Source: an uncultured Ruminococcus sp. | GTDB lineage: Bacteria; Bacillota; Clostridia; UBA1212 | DNA: 46,693 nt | NCBI GenBank assembly: GCA_902792515.1 | Contig: CADAZX010000014.1 | Span: 1-46,693, forward strand | Direction: 5' to 3' | Shown: in pieces, positions 1 to 9,054 of the stretch | Layout of the letters: each line of letters starts with the position of its first letter | Numbering within the stretch: position 1 is the stretch's first letter | The notes under the pieces: generated by a model | Told to the model about the DNA's origin: nothing | Databases searched by the model: none | The model's input: only the letters and a program-made list of their open reading frames with translations | Position numbers and translations under genes: made by a program

Positions 1-944
1 CTTGCAAAAAACATTGTTGCGACTGATGACCCAAGTTTAGCAGTGACAAGGTTCTTCATATCACGTTCTACTGTCTTAGGATCATTTTCTTTATCTGTGA
101 AGAAGTCTCTAAGCATTGGCTCCGACTTCAGCAATGTGTCTACCATATCCCAGCCTCTAGGGGATGGAGTCGGTTTCTCCTCATCATTTAGATCCTTGGC
201 ATCAGATGAAAGACATTTCGGATTGTCCTTTATGAAATTAAGAATGCTAGGAGAAACACCTGTTGATTTACCGAAACTCAGCCACTCTTTTGTATTATCT
301 CCGACTTTGATCTTGATAAAACGGTCAAGTTGGGCAGGATCCATTTCGTTTGTCGCATAAACACTGTTTTGTGTGCTCGGGTTCATTGCCCCGACAAAAA
401 AGACCCACCACGGGAACTGATAACCGTTTACACTGCGGGTGAGCAAAATGTTCATCAGTTCCTTGTAAACAGTATTCTCCGTTCTGTTGATTTCGTCTAT
501 AAAAATGATCACAGGATGAACTGTTCCGGTCTGCAAAGCTTCTATTCTCTCATTAGCGGTAAGATCGTTCATCGCGTAAAGATTCTCGTCTCCTACCAGT
601 GCAGAGCTGCTGTCTACAATTCGTCCCGACAAATCAAAAAGACGGCGTTCCTCACTTTGGATTCTCTCAACAGCATAGTACGGAAGAAATCTGAATTTCG
701 TTTGACCGTTCTCGTCTTTATACTGATACGGAAGGCCGGTTATCTCGCCTTCTTTCAGCGTGCCGCCTTCAACAGTGATGCAATAACCTCCAAGCTCCTG
801 CGCGATGCTTTTAATCATCGCAGACTTGCCGATACCATGTTTTCCGGAAACAAGCGGCGTGATCGCAAGGTTGGGCTTATCGCTAACTATATTGGCGAGA
901 ATCGCTCTTTTAACAAGCCTTTTTGCTTCATTGATTGATATCAT
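1..944 (-). CDS. MoxR/AAA_5-type ATPase (partial, C-terminus off the left edge)
   Basis: Reading the minus strand from ATG 944 gives an open frame of 314 codons that leaves the window without a stop. A strong Shine-Dalgarno (CGGAGGTG) lies 7-15 nt upstream. Visible motifs are a Walker A (GKHGIGKS, about residue 35), a Walker B (VIIFIDEIN, about residue 160), a sensor-1-like AMNPS and an LDRF segment near an arginine finger. This is the layout of dynein-related AAA_5/MoxR ATPases, which usually remodel a partner, often a VWA-domain protein encoded next door. That partner, if present, would lie left of the window. The gene is the last visible member of the hsd operon and is AT-rich like it. The ATPase assignment is secure; a role in defence is inferred from context only. 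Confidence 0.85.
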   Translation of the reverse strand, partial: MISINEAKRLVKRAILANIVSDKPNLAITPLVSGKHGIGKSAMIKSIAQELGGYCITVEGGTLKEGEITGLPYQYKDENGQTKFRFLPYYAVERIQSEERRLFDLSGRIVDSSSALVGDENLYAMNDLTANERIEALQTGTVHPVIIFIDEINRTENTVYKELMNILLTRSVNGYQFPWWVFFVGAMNPSTQNSVYATNEMDPAQLDRFIKIKVGDNTKEWLSFGKSTGVSPSILNFIKDNPKCLSSDAKDLNDEEKPTPSPRGWDMVDTLLKSEPMLRDFFTDKENDPKTVERDMKNLVTAKLGSSVATMFFA

Positions 945-951
945 TTCTCAA

Positions 952-1038
952 TCACCTCCGGCACGTACGATTTCTTGATACATATTTAGCCTCATCACTG
1001 ATTGATGTAAATTCTATCGTATCAACTAGTTTTGTCAT
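952..1038 (-). CDS. 28-codon mini-ORF between the repeat protein and the AAA ATPase
   Basis: An ATG at 1038 is preceded by a good Shine-Dalgarno (GGAGGG, 7 nt spacing) and opens a 28-codon frame (starts MTKLVDTIEF) that ends in TGA at 952-954. Its last codons overlap the Shine-Dalgarno of the downstream AAA ATPase, so translation of the mini-ORF would end right at that ribosome binding site. It may be a real small protein, a coupling leader, or the truncated start of a former gene. I recognise no family. Support is only the ribosome binding site and the tight spacing. Confidence 0.35.
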   Translation of the reverse strand: MTKLVDTIEFTSISDEAKYVSRNRTCRR

Positions 1039-1053
1039 CTCTATTCCCTCCGG

Positions 1054-1737
1054 TCAAATCCTTATTCCCTTAAGTCTAAGAAATACCTCAAGTTGTTTCG
1101 ACATACTTTCCTTTTTTCGCCATTCATTTTTCCCGTGTTTAAGAACAACTTCGGGATCCATCTGAGAATAGTGTTTCATAAAGAAACCTTCTGAGAATTT
1201 TTGATACCTCGCGATTTTATCGTGGTCAAGAGCTCCGAAATACTTTTCCAAAAACTCCTCAGGCATCTGCTTTAATGAGATAATCGCGTTCAGTTCCCAC
1301 GGCCGGAACATCGAGTAGTGCGCATCAACAAATTGTGCGTCAATTTCCTCTTTTTGTCCAACGTATTTTTTAAACTCGGTTTTATAGGATTTGAGTTCCC
1401 TCAAGCTGATAATCTCCATACGGATTATCTCGGCAGAACTAAGAGATGCCAAGACGGGGTTTGCCTCTTTGGGTGCAAGATCGCTGATGCTTACTGATAT
1501 ACCGGTATCCAGCTTTTTGCGGTTGCTTCCGTTTGCGCTTGTTTCTTCTTGCGCAACATCTTCGTTCCCATACATCCAGCGTCGAAGTGAATAGATAATA
1601 CTCTTGCACTTTGAGATATAATCGGGATCGAAATCTTCGCAGACATCAAGTTCTGTCTCAAAAAAGTCCAAATCCTCCGGGTATAAATCATTTCCTGAGT
1701 CTTCAAGAATTTTAAGAATATCCATAAGCTTCTCCAT
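1054..1737 (-). CDS. Orphan protein with three ~23-residue helical repeats, coupled to hsdR
   Basis: This 227-aa protein is not one I recognise. The ATG at 1737 shares its A with the hsdR stop (TGATG), so it is probably translated by reinitiation; a GTG three bases earlier is the alternative start. The N-terminal third is acidic. The C-terminal half carries three degenerate repeats of about 23 residues, beginning near DAQFVDAHYSMF, EEFLEKYFGALD and EGFFMKHYSQMD, with the pattern hydrophobic-xxx-F-xx-(H/K)(Y)-xx-hydrophobic-D. Similar short helical repeats occur in uncharacterised phage and bacterial proteins. It sits between hsdR and a MoxR-like ATPase, so it could be a substrate or adaptor of that ATPase. 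That role is inference. Confidence 0.75.
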   Translation of the reverse strand: MEKLMDILKILEDSGNDLYPEDLDFFETELDVCEDFDPDYISKCKSIIYSLRRWMYGNEDVAQEETSANGSNRKKLDTGISVSISDLAPKEANPVLASLSSAEIIRMEIISLRELKSYKTEFKKYVGQKEEIDAQFVDAHYSMFRPWELNAIISLKQMPEEFLEKYFGALDHDKIARYQKFSEGFFMKHYSQMDPEVVLKHGKNEWRKKESMSKQLEVFLRLKGIRI

Positions 1738-4700
1738 CACATAATGGGTTTATGCAAGCCGTTGATAAGCTGCTTTATATATTGTATCTTTGATCCAAAC
1801 AAAGCCATAACGTCAACGTCACAAAAAGGGCTTACCCGTTGTAAATCCAGGAATCCTATATCGCCGTTTTCTCGTGTATAGCCTATTATCTGGTTCATAT
1901 ATGCAAGCTGCTGCGCGTCCATAGTGCTTTCGTTAAGGAACGATCCAAATTTAGTTGCAATGGCCTCATCTGCTATTCCCACCTGAACTCTGAGGAAAGG
2001 CAGCAAAGGCTTGCTTCCCGACCACGCAGCATAATCCACTTCGGATCCCATTTTGGTCTTGAATACATTCTCAAGTTCATTCTTTTCTTCCTGAGTAAGC
2101 TCATCAAGATTGCGTATCTTGGCGAGTATCGGATTGCCGTTGGCGATGTACTCTCTAGCTTTTTCGGGATACGTTTTTTCTCTTTTTACTTCGCCTCCCG
2201 CAGAAGTATCGATAACAAAGTCCTTTGTTTCGATCACATAGTACCGCCTGTCGTCGGGAATGTACTTCATCAGGTCGCGAAGTTCTTTTCTGACACGTTC
2301 GCATTCTTGAAGTGAGAAATTGTCGAAAAGAAGATCCGCGTTACGCATCTGGTTTATTAGCTGCTCTTTTTTAACTATTTCTGGAATAGTTTTGAGCTTG
2401 GTTAGTTCAACCAGCATTGCGTCTATTTTTTTGCCTACATTTCCGAAACCGTGCTTGATTTTTCGTATGTCTTTTGATGCCGACTCACGTTTCGGGACTT
2501 CGTCTTCAATCACGTAGATCATCAGGTCGAACGTCTTGACCTTTGCCGGGTCAGAATCCGGCGGCAAAAGAGGCAGGATATGCGTCTGTATCTCCTCAAT
2601 TTTCGAATTGGTAAAACTGTCCCACTGCTCCGCGGTTCTGTATTTGCTTACGTAAGACATATTATACTGAACTTCAATGTCATCGTTGCACAGTCCCTGC
2701 ACCGCATTGATAAAATATGATTTCAGCTCATCTTTATATTTCACATTAAAGGGGGTGAGCGTTTCACTTTCGATCAGTGTACGTAAAATGCTCAGTTTGC
2801 GTTCATTGATAAGGATGCTCTGCGGAGTGATATTCATGCCGGTACCGTTCGTGTTCTCGTCGATTGCGGACCAGGTATTATGTGTGCGGAAATAATTGAA
2901 ATTGTCGTAATAATCAAAAATCAGGAAGCCTTTTTTATCCAAAGTAGGTCCGAAAATATCAGGACTCAATCGTGTCCCCCGCCCTATCATCTGCAGGAAC
3001 TTGATTTTTGAATTAACGGGTTTAAAGAATACCAAATTCAGTACGTCCGGCACGTCGATTCCGGTATCCATCATATCTACCGAAACCGCGACCTGAGGAA
3101 GCTGGTCTCTCTCTCCGAAATTATCAATAAGGCCAAGATTGTTAACGACTTTACTGTCTATCAGTTTGCAAAACTCGAGTCCCAGATACGGATACAGACT
3201 TTGAAACCGTTCGACAATCTTCTCGGCCTCAAAGTGACTGGACGCAAATATGATCGTTTTTCCAAGCTTGTCTCCGCCATTGATTTTAAGCCCGTTCTTC
3301 ATGAGATCGTTCAGCATTGCATCGATGGTGCCCAGGTTTATGAACCGCCTGCTTCTCACTTCATCGGAGTTTATGACTGTCCCGCTGAAATCTGTATTAT
3401 CGTCATTCTCATCGTCACCGGAGGCGAATGTATCTTCGAACTTCTCCTTTTCCTCATCGCTAAGTTCGTCGTAATGGATTCCTCTTCGAAGCGCGTCTGT
3501 CGTTTTATCCAGCACAGAGAACCCGACAAGATATCCGTCTTTGATTGCCTTTTCCAATTCATAGGCAAAATCCGGATATCCGTTCCGAAGTTCGAACATA
3601 CGATAAGTGCTCTTGTTGTCTTCGGCTCGCGGAGTCGCCGTAAGACCTATCATCAAAGAGTCGAAATAGTGAAAAAGTGCACTGTATTTTTTGAAGATAG
3701 AACGGTGCGCCTCATCAATGATAATCAAGTCAAAACGTCCTATTGTAAACTCCCGCGTATCATCGTCTATCAAATTGATCATAGTCTGATACGTGGAGAA
3801 AATCATACGGGCATTCGGGTCCCGCTGGAAGCCGCTACCGGCGTATATTGAAGTAGTGACAGAAGGTAAAAGCTTGTTAAAATTCTTATGCGCCTGACGT
3901 ACAAGACTCGTCCTGTCGGCAAGAAAAAGGACATTCTTAACCCAATTCGCCTTCATTAAAATGTCAACCAAAGAAATCGCAACGCGTGTTTTTCCGGTAC
4001 CTGTTGCCATGACAAGCAGGCTGTGCCGGCGCATATCCATAAACGCCTTGCAAGTCGAGCGGATTGCGGACTTCTGATACTCGCGGTTTGTGATGTTGTC
4101 GTCGATAGACGGATCGGAAATATCTTGGCGCATAGTGGCGCGAAGTTTCAAGAGCTCCAACTCTTCAATAGTATGGAACTGGAAAACCCTGCGCGGCCTA
4201 TATCCAAGCTGGTCTATCACAAATATCTGATATCCGTTCGTGTAGTATACAATAGGCTTATAGCCCAGTTTAACCGCCAGTTTGTTTGCCTTTTCTATGC
4301 CCTTTGTTCTGCCCTCGATAAGATTGTTTTTTGTAGTCGTGTATTCAATAACGGCAAGCGGCCGGTTGTCTCTTCCGTAAAGAATGAAGTCAACTGTATC
4401 GCCATCGTCCAGAAGCATATTAATGCCCGCGCTGCACGGCATAGCCTGGTCCGGTTTATTAACTATCGGCCATCCCGCCTCACGGAGGCATGCAGCCATA
4501 TAAAGCTTTTTGTTTTCCTCCTCGTTGCGTCCGTGCTTGACATCAAAGTTGACCTGACGCATCCTCGGGGCAAATTTCGCAATTATCTCAGGAGCTACAA
4601 CAACCTTCTCGTCGGCGGCAACTACTGCCCCATCGTCTTTTTTATCAGCGGGTTTTGAGTTGTTCGATTCAGTTGGAGTTTTGAATTCCGGATAATCGTC

Positions 4701-5093
4701 AATCAGTCCAAGCAGAATGCAAAATTCACCGACAACAAAATGAAGTTCATCCAGAATGCTCAGCGAATCGTCAGAATTCAAGTTCCCCTCATGAACTGCA
4801 GCATTCCCCATTTTCCGGATATAGTGGATCGAGTTCAGCACAGAATTATCAGCAACGTAGTTGGTGAATCTGTAATCCGTCGTCATCTCAAAAACCGTAT
4901 ACGCCTGGTCATCCTGTGTGATGGAGGTAAAAATAGTTTTAACAATGAACTCCATCGCCTTCCTCGCGGCCGTGGCACTGATGTTAGGCTTTGAGAATAC
5001 AAACTCCTCCGCTTCGGTGCAGTATTCGTAGAGTTTATTCAATTCAGTAATGGGTTTTATGAAATCAAAGTTCATATGGCCGCTCCTCATCAC
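1737..5093 (-). CDS. hsdR: Type I restriction enzyme, R (ATPase/translocase) subunit
   Basis: 1118 aa, a full-length HsdR. The N-terminus looks like a DUF4145-type helical domain. It is followed by an HSDR_N-like nuclease segment (about residues 230-300), then an SF2 helicase core with Walker A GTGKT (about residue 369), DEAH (about residue 461), a TATPR motif III and a QMIGRGTRL motif VI, then the C-terminal helical domain. HsdR assembles with HsdM2S, translocates DNA and cuts it far from the recognition site. The nuclease motif reads D235...E250-Y-T252, where the family usually has ExK, so cleavage activity is uncertain. The ATG at 5093 follows a GAGG-type ribosome binding site and overlaps the end of the upstream DUF2971 gene by 4 nt, so the two are coupled. 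Confidence 0.95.
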   Translation of the reverse strand: MMRSGHMNFDFIKPITELNKLYEYCTEAEEFVFSKPNISATAARKAMEFIVKTIFTSITQDDQAYTVFEMTTDYRFTNYVADNSVLNSIHYIRKMGNAAVHEGNLNSDDSLSILDELHFVVGEFCILLGLIDDYPEFKTPTESNNSKPADKKDDGAVVAADEKVVVAPEIIAKFAPRMRQVNFDVKHGRNEEENKKLYMAACLREAGWPIVNKPDQAMPCSAGINMLLDDGDTVDFILYGRDNRPLAVIEYTTTKNNLIEGRTKGIEKANKLAVKLGYKPIVYYTNGYQIFVIDQLGYRPRRVFQFHTIEELELLKLRATMRQDISDPSIDDNITNREYQKSAIRSTCKAFMDMRRHSLLVMATGTGKTRVAISLVDILMKANWVKNVLFLADRTSLVRQAHKNFNKLLPSVTTSIYAGSGFQRDPNARMIFSTYQTMINLIDDDTREFTIGRFDLIIIDEAHRSIFKKYSALFHYFDSLMIGLTATPRAEDNKSTYRMFELRNGYPDFAYELEKAIKDGYLVGFSVLDKTTDALRRGIHYDELSDEEKEKFEDTFASGDDENDDNTDFSGTVINSDEVRSRRFINLGTIDAMLNDLMKNGLKINGGDKLGKTIIFASSHFEAEKIVERFQSLYPYLGLEFCKLIDSKVVNNLGLIDNFGERDQLPQVAVSVDMMDTGIDVPDVLNLVFFKPVNSKIKFLQMIGRGTRLSPDIFGPTLDKKGFLIFDYYDNFNYFRTHNTWSAIDENTNGTGMNITPQSILINERKLSILRTLIESETLTPFNVKYKDELKSYFINAVQGLCNDDIEVQYNMSYVSKYRTAEQWDSFTNSKIEEIQTHILPLLPPDSDPAKVKTFDLMIYVIEDEVPKRESASKDIRKIKHGFGNVGKKIDAMLVELTKLKTIPEIVKKEQLINQMRNADLLFDNFSLQECERVRKELRDLMKYIPDDRRYYVIETKDFVIDTSAGGEVKREKTYPEKAREYIANGNPILAKIRNLDELTQEEKNELENVFKTKMGSEVDYAAWSGSKPLLPFLRVQVGIADEAIATKFGSFLNESTMDAQQLAYMNQIIGYTRENGDIGFLDLQRVSPFCDVDVMALFGSKIQYIKQLINGLHKPIM

Positions 5094-5911
5094 TTCTTGT
5101 TATGTTTCTTGCATTCACATGTATCACAGGGAATCCATGCTATTTTTTCTTTAAATTTGCTAGGTTCTATTTTGATTCGCGCCTTGAATCTAGTAGGAAT
5201 TGTCGTCAATACATTCCCCTCAAATCTCGGACCAGTTACAATGGTAATCTGTGATAACAAACTGTCCGGGATTTTAATAAACGCCGCATCACTTTGATAT
5301 GAAGCAGGCAAATCCACTCGCAATCTAGTCTCTTTTTCATAATCCCACGCAGAATCTTTAATATATCCAGCAAGTTCTGGAAAAGTGTACGGATTCGGAA
5401 AATGATAGTTTCTGTCATCGCGATTGGTGCATGTGATTGTAGTACCAGTGCTATATGCAACCCTTGTCATATGCAGTAACCCGTCACAGGGTATTGTATC
5501 TTTTCCAAGATTATATGCATCGTTTTTTTCATCATACTCAGCAGATATCAAAAAGTGAGTATTCTTTACCATTTGTTTAAAATCGGCTGCCGGAAAAGAG
5601 AGTAAAACCCCCTCATCCCATGGCTGTGCGTACATACTCCACATTGCCATACTCTCAGTTGATTGAGTAATAAAACTACAGAAGCAGATCTTTGACCAGT
5701 CAACTTGATTACTAAACGCTTTGTACTCATATAAATCATTCATCCGTTTAGGATTATTAATTAATAGAACTCCCGTAGATAATAACCGGATTACAGATGA
5801 TAAGCGCATATATTTGTTGAATGCCTTAACATTGTTTAGTCTCTGCATCTCCTGTAAAAAAGTAATCAGATCAGATGTCTCTGTTATTTCATTGAAACGC
5901 TTAATGTTCAT
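5090..5911 (-). CDS. DUF2971-family protein embedded in the hsd operon
   Basis: 273 aa from ATG 5911. The central segment CFCSFITQSTESMAMWSMYA followed by GVLLSF matches the DUF2971 signature (C-x-S ... MW..Y ... G..I.F). The family's biochemical function is not established, but members are often found in restriction and abortive-infection loci. A CDTCEC cluster near the C-terminus could bind metal. An in-frame TTG at 5923 is the alternative start; ATG 5911 has a weak GGA upstream. The gene starts about 18 nt after the hsdS stop and overlaps the hsdR start by 4 nt, so it is expressed with the restriction genes. Family call fairly sure; role unknown. Confidence 0.8.
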   Translation of the reverse strand: MNIKRFNEITETSDLITFLQEMQRLNNVKAFNKYMRLSSVIRLLSTGVLLINNPKRMNDLYEYKAFSNQVDWSKICFCSFITQSTESMAMWSMYAQPWDEGVLLSFPAADFKQMVKNTHFLISAEYDEKNDAYNLGKDTIPCDGLLHMTRVAYSTGTTITCTNRDDRNYHFPNPYTFPELAGYIKDSAWDYEKETRLRVDLPASYQSDAAFIKIPDSLLSQITIVTGPRFEGNVLTTIPTRFKARIKIEPSKFKEKIAWIPCDTCECKKHNKK

Positions 5912-5928
5912 GTCATATTCCAATCTAG

Positions 5929-7020
5929 TCAGCTAAAAAACTTCTGCATTAAGCTGTCGAATAACAGTTGTGTCTCTTCCAGAGCCTTTTGCACTTCAAA
6001 TTTTGATTTGTCGACGAGTTCGATTAAGTTTTCAAAATCAATTTGTTCTTCGACTGGTGGTAAGAATATCGGCATTTGTGCAAGCGATTTCGCCCCAAAG
6101 TTTTGTTGCGCTACTCCTACTTGGTTTCCGGTAACAAACTCTTTTCCATAGGAAGAATTGATATAGTGGCAAACAAATACCGGTCGGATGTTTGCGTCAT
6201 TCTTTAGGCGCACTATTAGAGTTGTAAATGTTTGGCATCCCTCATATTTTACAGGAACGATACAAGCAATGCCTGGATATCCCGTCCTTGTAACCAACAA
6301 ATCGTTTCCTTTGAGTGCTTTTGTTTTGTATTTATTAGCAAAGTCTTTTCGGATATAAATCAAATCCGAATCATCCAAAAAACCTTCTTTGATGTTTTGA
6401 TTGCGAAACATTATGACGCCTTCTTTGGAATATGCATGTGTCGCAGAGTTCGCAATGCCAACAGTAACCATCTCGGAAATGTCATCCAGCACAAGATGCG
6501 ATGTGTTTTCATACTTAGCAAACATCTCGACAAATCGGGCTTTGATGAGATTGTCGAACTGTTGAAGTTCTGCTTTTCGGGCATCAATTATATTCGACAA
6601 TTTATCGAGGATGGTAACAATCGAACATTGTTCTTCATTATCTGGATATTCAATAATTGAGTCTTTCAACCATTTGAAATGGCGATTGTATCCAGTGTTT
6701 GGAACCCTTATGTTTTTTAGTGCGTAATAAAGATATCGATAATTTGCGTCCTTAAATCTGCTGCGTAGCACTTTTACACCGTCCGCACCTAGAAAAAACG
6801 GCTTATCGATGTATTTTACAACACGAGTATGATCACCAAAAATCAAAGCAGGAACAGCTGTAAACAATCCATCTTGTAAATCTGTGTAACCAGCAATTTG
6901 TTCTTGACCTTGATCGATTATGATATGCGCGCCACTTACGTGATACTCATCTGTTTTGACTTTGGTGCCGTATTTAGTTACATCCTCGAATACTTCATCA
7001 AAAGATTTTCTCATATTCAT
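5929..7020 (-). CDS. hsdS: Type I restriction-modification specificity subunit
   Basis: 363 aa, somewhat short for HsdS (usually about 380-450). It begins directly in a target-recognition domain (TRD1, residues 1-125), followed by a conserved helical spacer with the typical DARKAELQQFDNLIKARFVE segment (about residues 145-165), a second TRD (about 170-320) and a closing helix that ends QLLFDSLMQKFF. HsdS sets the DNA sequence recognised by the HsdM methylase and the HsdR nuclease. The two TRDs differ from each other, as expected for a bipartite site. ATG 7020 and ATG 7014 both fit; GGGA lies better placed for 7014. No second hsdS fragment or inverted repeat for phase variation is visible nearby. 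Confidence 0.93.
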   Translation of the reverse strand: MNMRKSFDEVFEDVTKYGTKVKTDEYHVSGAHIIIDQGQEQIAGYTDLQDGLFTAVPALIFGDHTRVVKYIDKPFFLGADGVKVLRSRFKDANYRYLYYALKNIRVPNTGYNRHFKWLKDSIIEYPDNEEQCSIVTILDKLSNIIDARKAELQQFDNLIKARFVEMFAKYENTSHLVLDDISEMVTVGIANSATHAYSKEGVIMFRNQNIKEGFLDDSDLIYIRKDFANKYKTKALKGNDLLVTRTGYPGIACIVPVKYEGCQTFTTLIVRLKNDANIRPVFVCHYINSSYGKEFVTGNQVGVAQQNFGAKSLAQMPIFLPPVEEQIDFENLIELVDKSKFEVQKALEETQLLFDSLMQKFFS

Positions 7021-7050
7021 CCCTACAAATTCGAATTTGTTACAAAACTG

Positions 7051-7554
7051 TTAAATGTCAACTTTGTACAAAGGCACATCACACGACAGAATGTCACCGT
7101 CTCCGGTTTCTAATATGTAAACAAATTCACAGCCCTTGATTATTTCATACTCCTCACGAGTGCAATCAAAGAAACCTTCGCAAAAGTCTTCGTACGACTC
7201 ATATGAATCCATTGATGTTTCGACATACCAATCCGATGCCTTTGCAGCTATACTGCCACCGGCACAATCGAATCTAAAATCCATACATTCACCAGCGGTA
7301 TATGATGTGTCAATCACTCCTGATAAAGAAAAACCCGTTCCTATAATTTCAGCTAGTGTCCAGCAGTCCTGAAGGGCGATTTTAAAATAATGCTCTGAGT
7401 CCTGTTCATCAGCCGTGTACTTTTCTTCTTTCTCGGCATATACGAATCCTTCATCAGGTCTTGTATCCATGCCATTTTGCATAAAGAAATCCTTTGCTTT
7501 CGATAACAATTCTTCACTCTCGTTCTCAAATGTATATTTTAAAATCACGGTCAT
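7051..7554 (-). CDS. Acidic orphan protein between hsdM and hsdS
   Basis: 167 aa, strongly acidic: roughly 40 Asp/Glu against about 15 Lys/Arg. It has no membrane segment, signal peptide or motif I recognise. The composition includes runs such as KEEKYTADEQDSEHY and SMDSYESYEDFCEGFFD. It has a ribosome binding site (GGAAAGGG) before ATG 7554, sits 27 nt after the hsdM stop and 30 nt before hsdS, and shares their direction, so it is co-transcribed with the modification genes. An acidic protein in this position could be an immunity, solubility or regulatory partner, or a DNA mimic like other anti-restriction proteins. All of these are inference from charge and position. Confidence 0.75.
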   Translation of the reverse strand: MTVILKYTFENESEELLSKAKDFFMQNGMDTRPDEGFVYAEKEEKYTADEQDSEHYFKIALQDCWTLAEIIGTGFSLSGVIDTSYTAGECMDFRFDCAGGSIAAKASDWYVETSMDSYESYEDFCEGFFDCTREEYEIIKGCEFVYILETGDGDILSCDVPLYKVDI

Positions 7555-7581
7555 AGTATTGATGCCCTTTCCAAAACAAAC

Positions 7582-9054
7582 TTATTTATCGTTTACCTCA
7601 AGCATTCTTCTCAGCTCTCTGGTTTCTTTTTCGATTTCAGCATTTAATCTTTCAATCTCATCGAGAATTTCACTCGTGGGTGGGTATTCGACCGCAACAT
7701 ACTCAGTTTTTTTGTATTTGTTAATGGACAGATCGTATTCGTTGTCAACAATTTCCTGTTTTGGCACAAAAAAGCTCTGGTCAGTACGCTCCCTTCCATC
7801 TTCTCCTGCGAGATTGTGGAATCTCTTGATGATATCGGGGATGTCGTTCGCCTCGATTGGGCTGCGCTTGTCGTCAAGGCTGAATCCGTCCGCTTTCATA
7901 TCGTAAAACCAGACCTTGTCCGTACCGCCGTGACCGGTTTTGGTAAAGATGAGGATGGCTGTCGAAACACCTGCGTATGGTTTGAAGACTCCGGAAGGCA
8001 TCGAAATAACGGCTTCCAGGCGGTTGAATTCCACTATTTCCTGCCTGATTGCCTTATGTGCCTTTGAAGACCCAAACAGTACTCCGTCAGGTACGATTGA
8101 CGCACACCTTCCGCCGACTTTAAGCGCCTTCAGGAATAGCGCTATAAACAGCAGTTCTGTTTTAGATGTCGAAGCCAGATTTAAAAGATCCTTTGAAACA
8201 GTTTCTCTGTCAAGACTGCCCGTGAAGGGAGGATTGGCCATAATTAAGGAGTACTCTTCGCGATGCGTGTTATCCTCCGAAAGCGAATCCATCCACGTAA
8301 TATTCGGCGCCTCCACACCGTGAAGCATCATATTCATGGCTCCGATACGAAGCATCGTTTGATCGGTATCGAATCCTGTGAACATTTTAGTCGTGTAGTG
8401 CTTCTTATTATCAGCGCGCATAAGTTCAGTAGCATAGTGCTCGGAAATATACTGCGCAGCAGAACAAATAAAGCCGGCAGAACCCATCGCAGGATCGCAG
8501 ATTGTATCATTCAGCGTCGGCTGCATAAGTTCAACCATCATATTTATAATGTGCCTTGGAGTTCTGAACTGACCGTTTGTACCGGACTGTGCAATCTGCG
8601 AAAGCAAATATTCATAGACATCGCCCATGATATCCTTGTTGTTCAAGTCAAGGCTGTCAAGCGCATCAACAACTCTCAAAAGCACACGAGGCGTAGGGAC
8701 GAGGAAAAGCGCGTCTTTCATATATTTTGCAAAAGCGGTATCTTTCCCTGCGTGAAGTTCATTCTTTATGAACGGAAACACCTTTTCGTTCATATTCTTG
8801 AACATAGCCTCGGCTTCATAATGGCGAAATATATGCCATCTGCAAGTTTGATGTTCGTTGTCAAAAGTCGGATCGACAACTTCCATGTCAAATGCGGCAG
8901 CGTTTGCTTCTTTTCGCAATTCGTTATCATCAAGAATTTTGATGAACATAAGATAAGTTATCTGCTCAATGACGGTGAGCGGGTTCGTCATACCGCTTGA
9001 CCAGAAAATATCCCAAATGCCGTCAATTTTGTTTTTAAGTTCGCCTGTGATCAT
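7582..9054 (-). CDS. hsdM: Type I restriction-modification DNA methyltransferase subunit
   Basis: 490 aa, the usual length. It has an N-terminal HsdM_N helical domain (residues 1-135) and an N6-adenine methyltransferase core with AdoMet motif I DPAMGSAGF (about residue 185) and catalytic motif IV NPPF (about residue 274), then a C-terminal helical tail rich in Glu/Lys that docks HsdS. It methylates the HsdS-defined site to protect self DNA. ATG 9054 follows a GGAGAG ribosome binding site. It is the first gene of the long minus-strand operon driven by the promoter at 9202-9231, with a leader of about 140 nt. Confidence 0.96.
   Translation of the reverse strand: MITGELKNKIDGIWDIFWSSGMTNPLTVIEQITYLMFIKILDDNELRKEANAAAFDMEVVDPTFDNEHQTCRWHIFRHYEAEAMFKNMNEKVFPFIKNELHAGKDTAFAKYMKDALFLVPTPRVLLRVVDALDSLDLNNKDIMGDVYEYLLSQIAQSGTNGQFRTPRHIINMMVELMQPTLNDTICDPAMGSAGFICSAAQYISEHYATELMRADNKKHYTTKMFTGFDTDQTMLRIGAMNMMLHGVEAPNITWMDSLSEDNTHREEYSLIMANPPFTGSLDRETVSKDLLNLASTSKTELLFIALFLKALKVGGRCASIVPDGVLFGSSKAHKAIRQEIVEFNRLEAVISMPSGVFKPYAGVSTAILIFTKTGHGGTDKVWFYDMKADGFSLDDKRSPIEANDIPDIIKRFHNLAGEDGRERTDQSFFVPKQEIVDNEYDLSINKYKKTEYVAVEYPPTSEILDEIERLNAEIEKETRELRRMLEVNDK

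Noticed and set aside
330..938. Plus-strand open frame opposite the AAA ATPase
   Set aside because: No ribosome binding site and no motif; the minus strand frame has Walker A and B.
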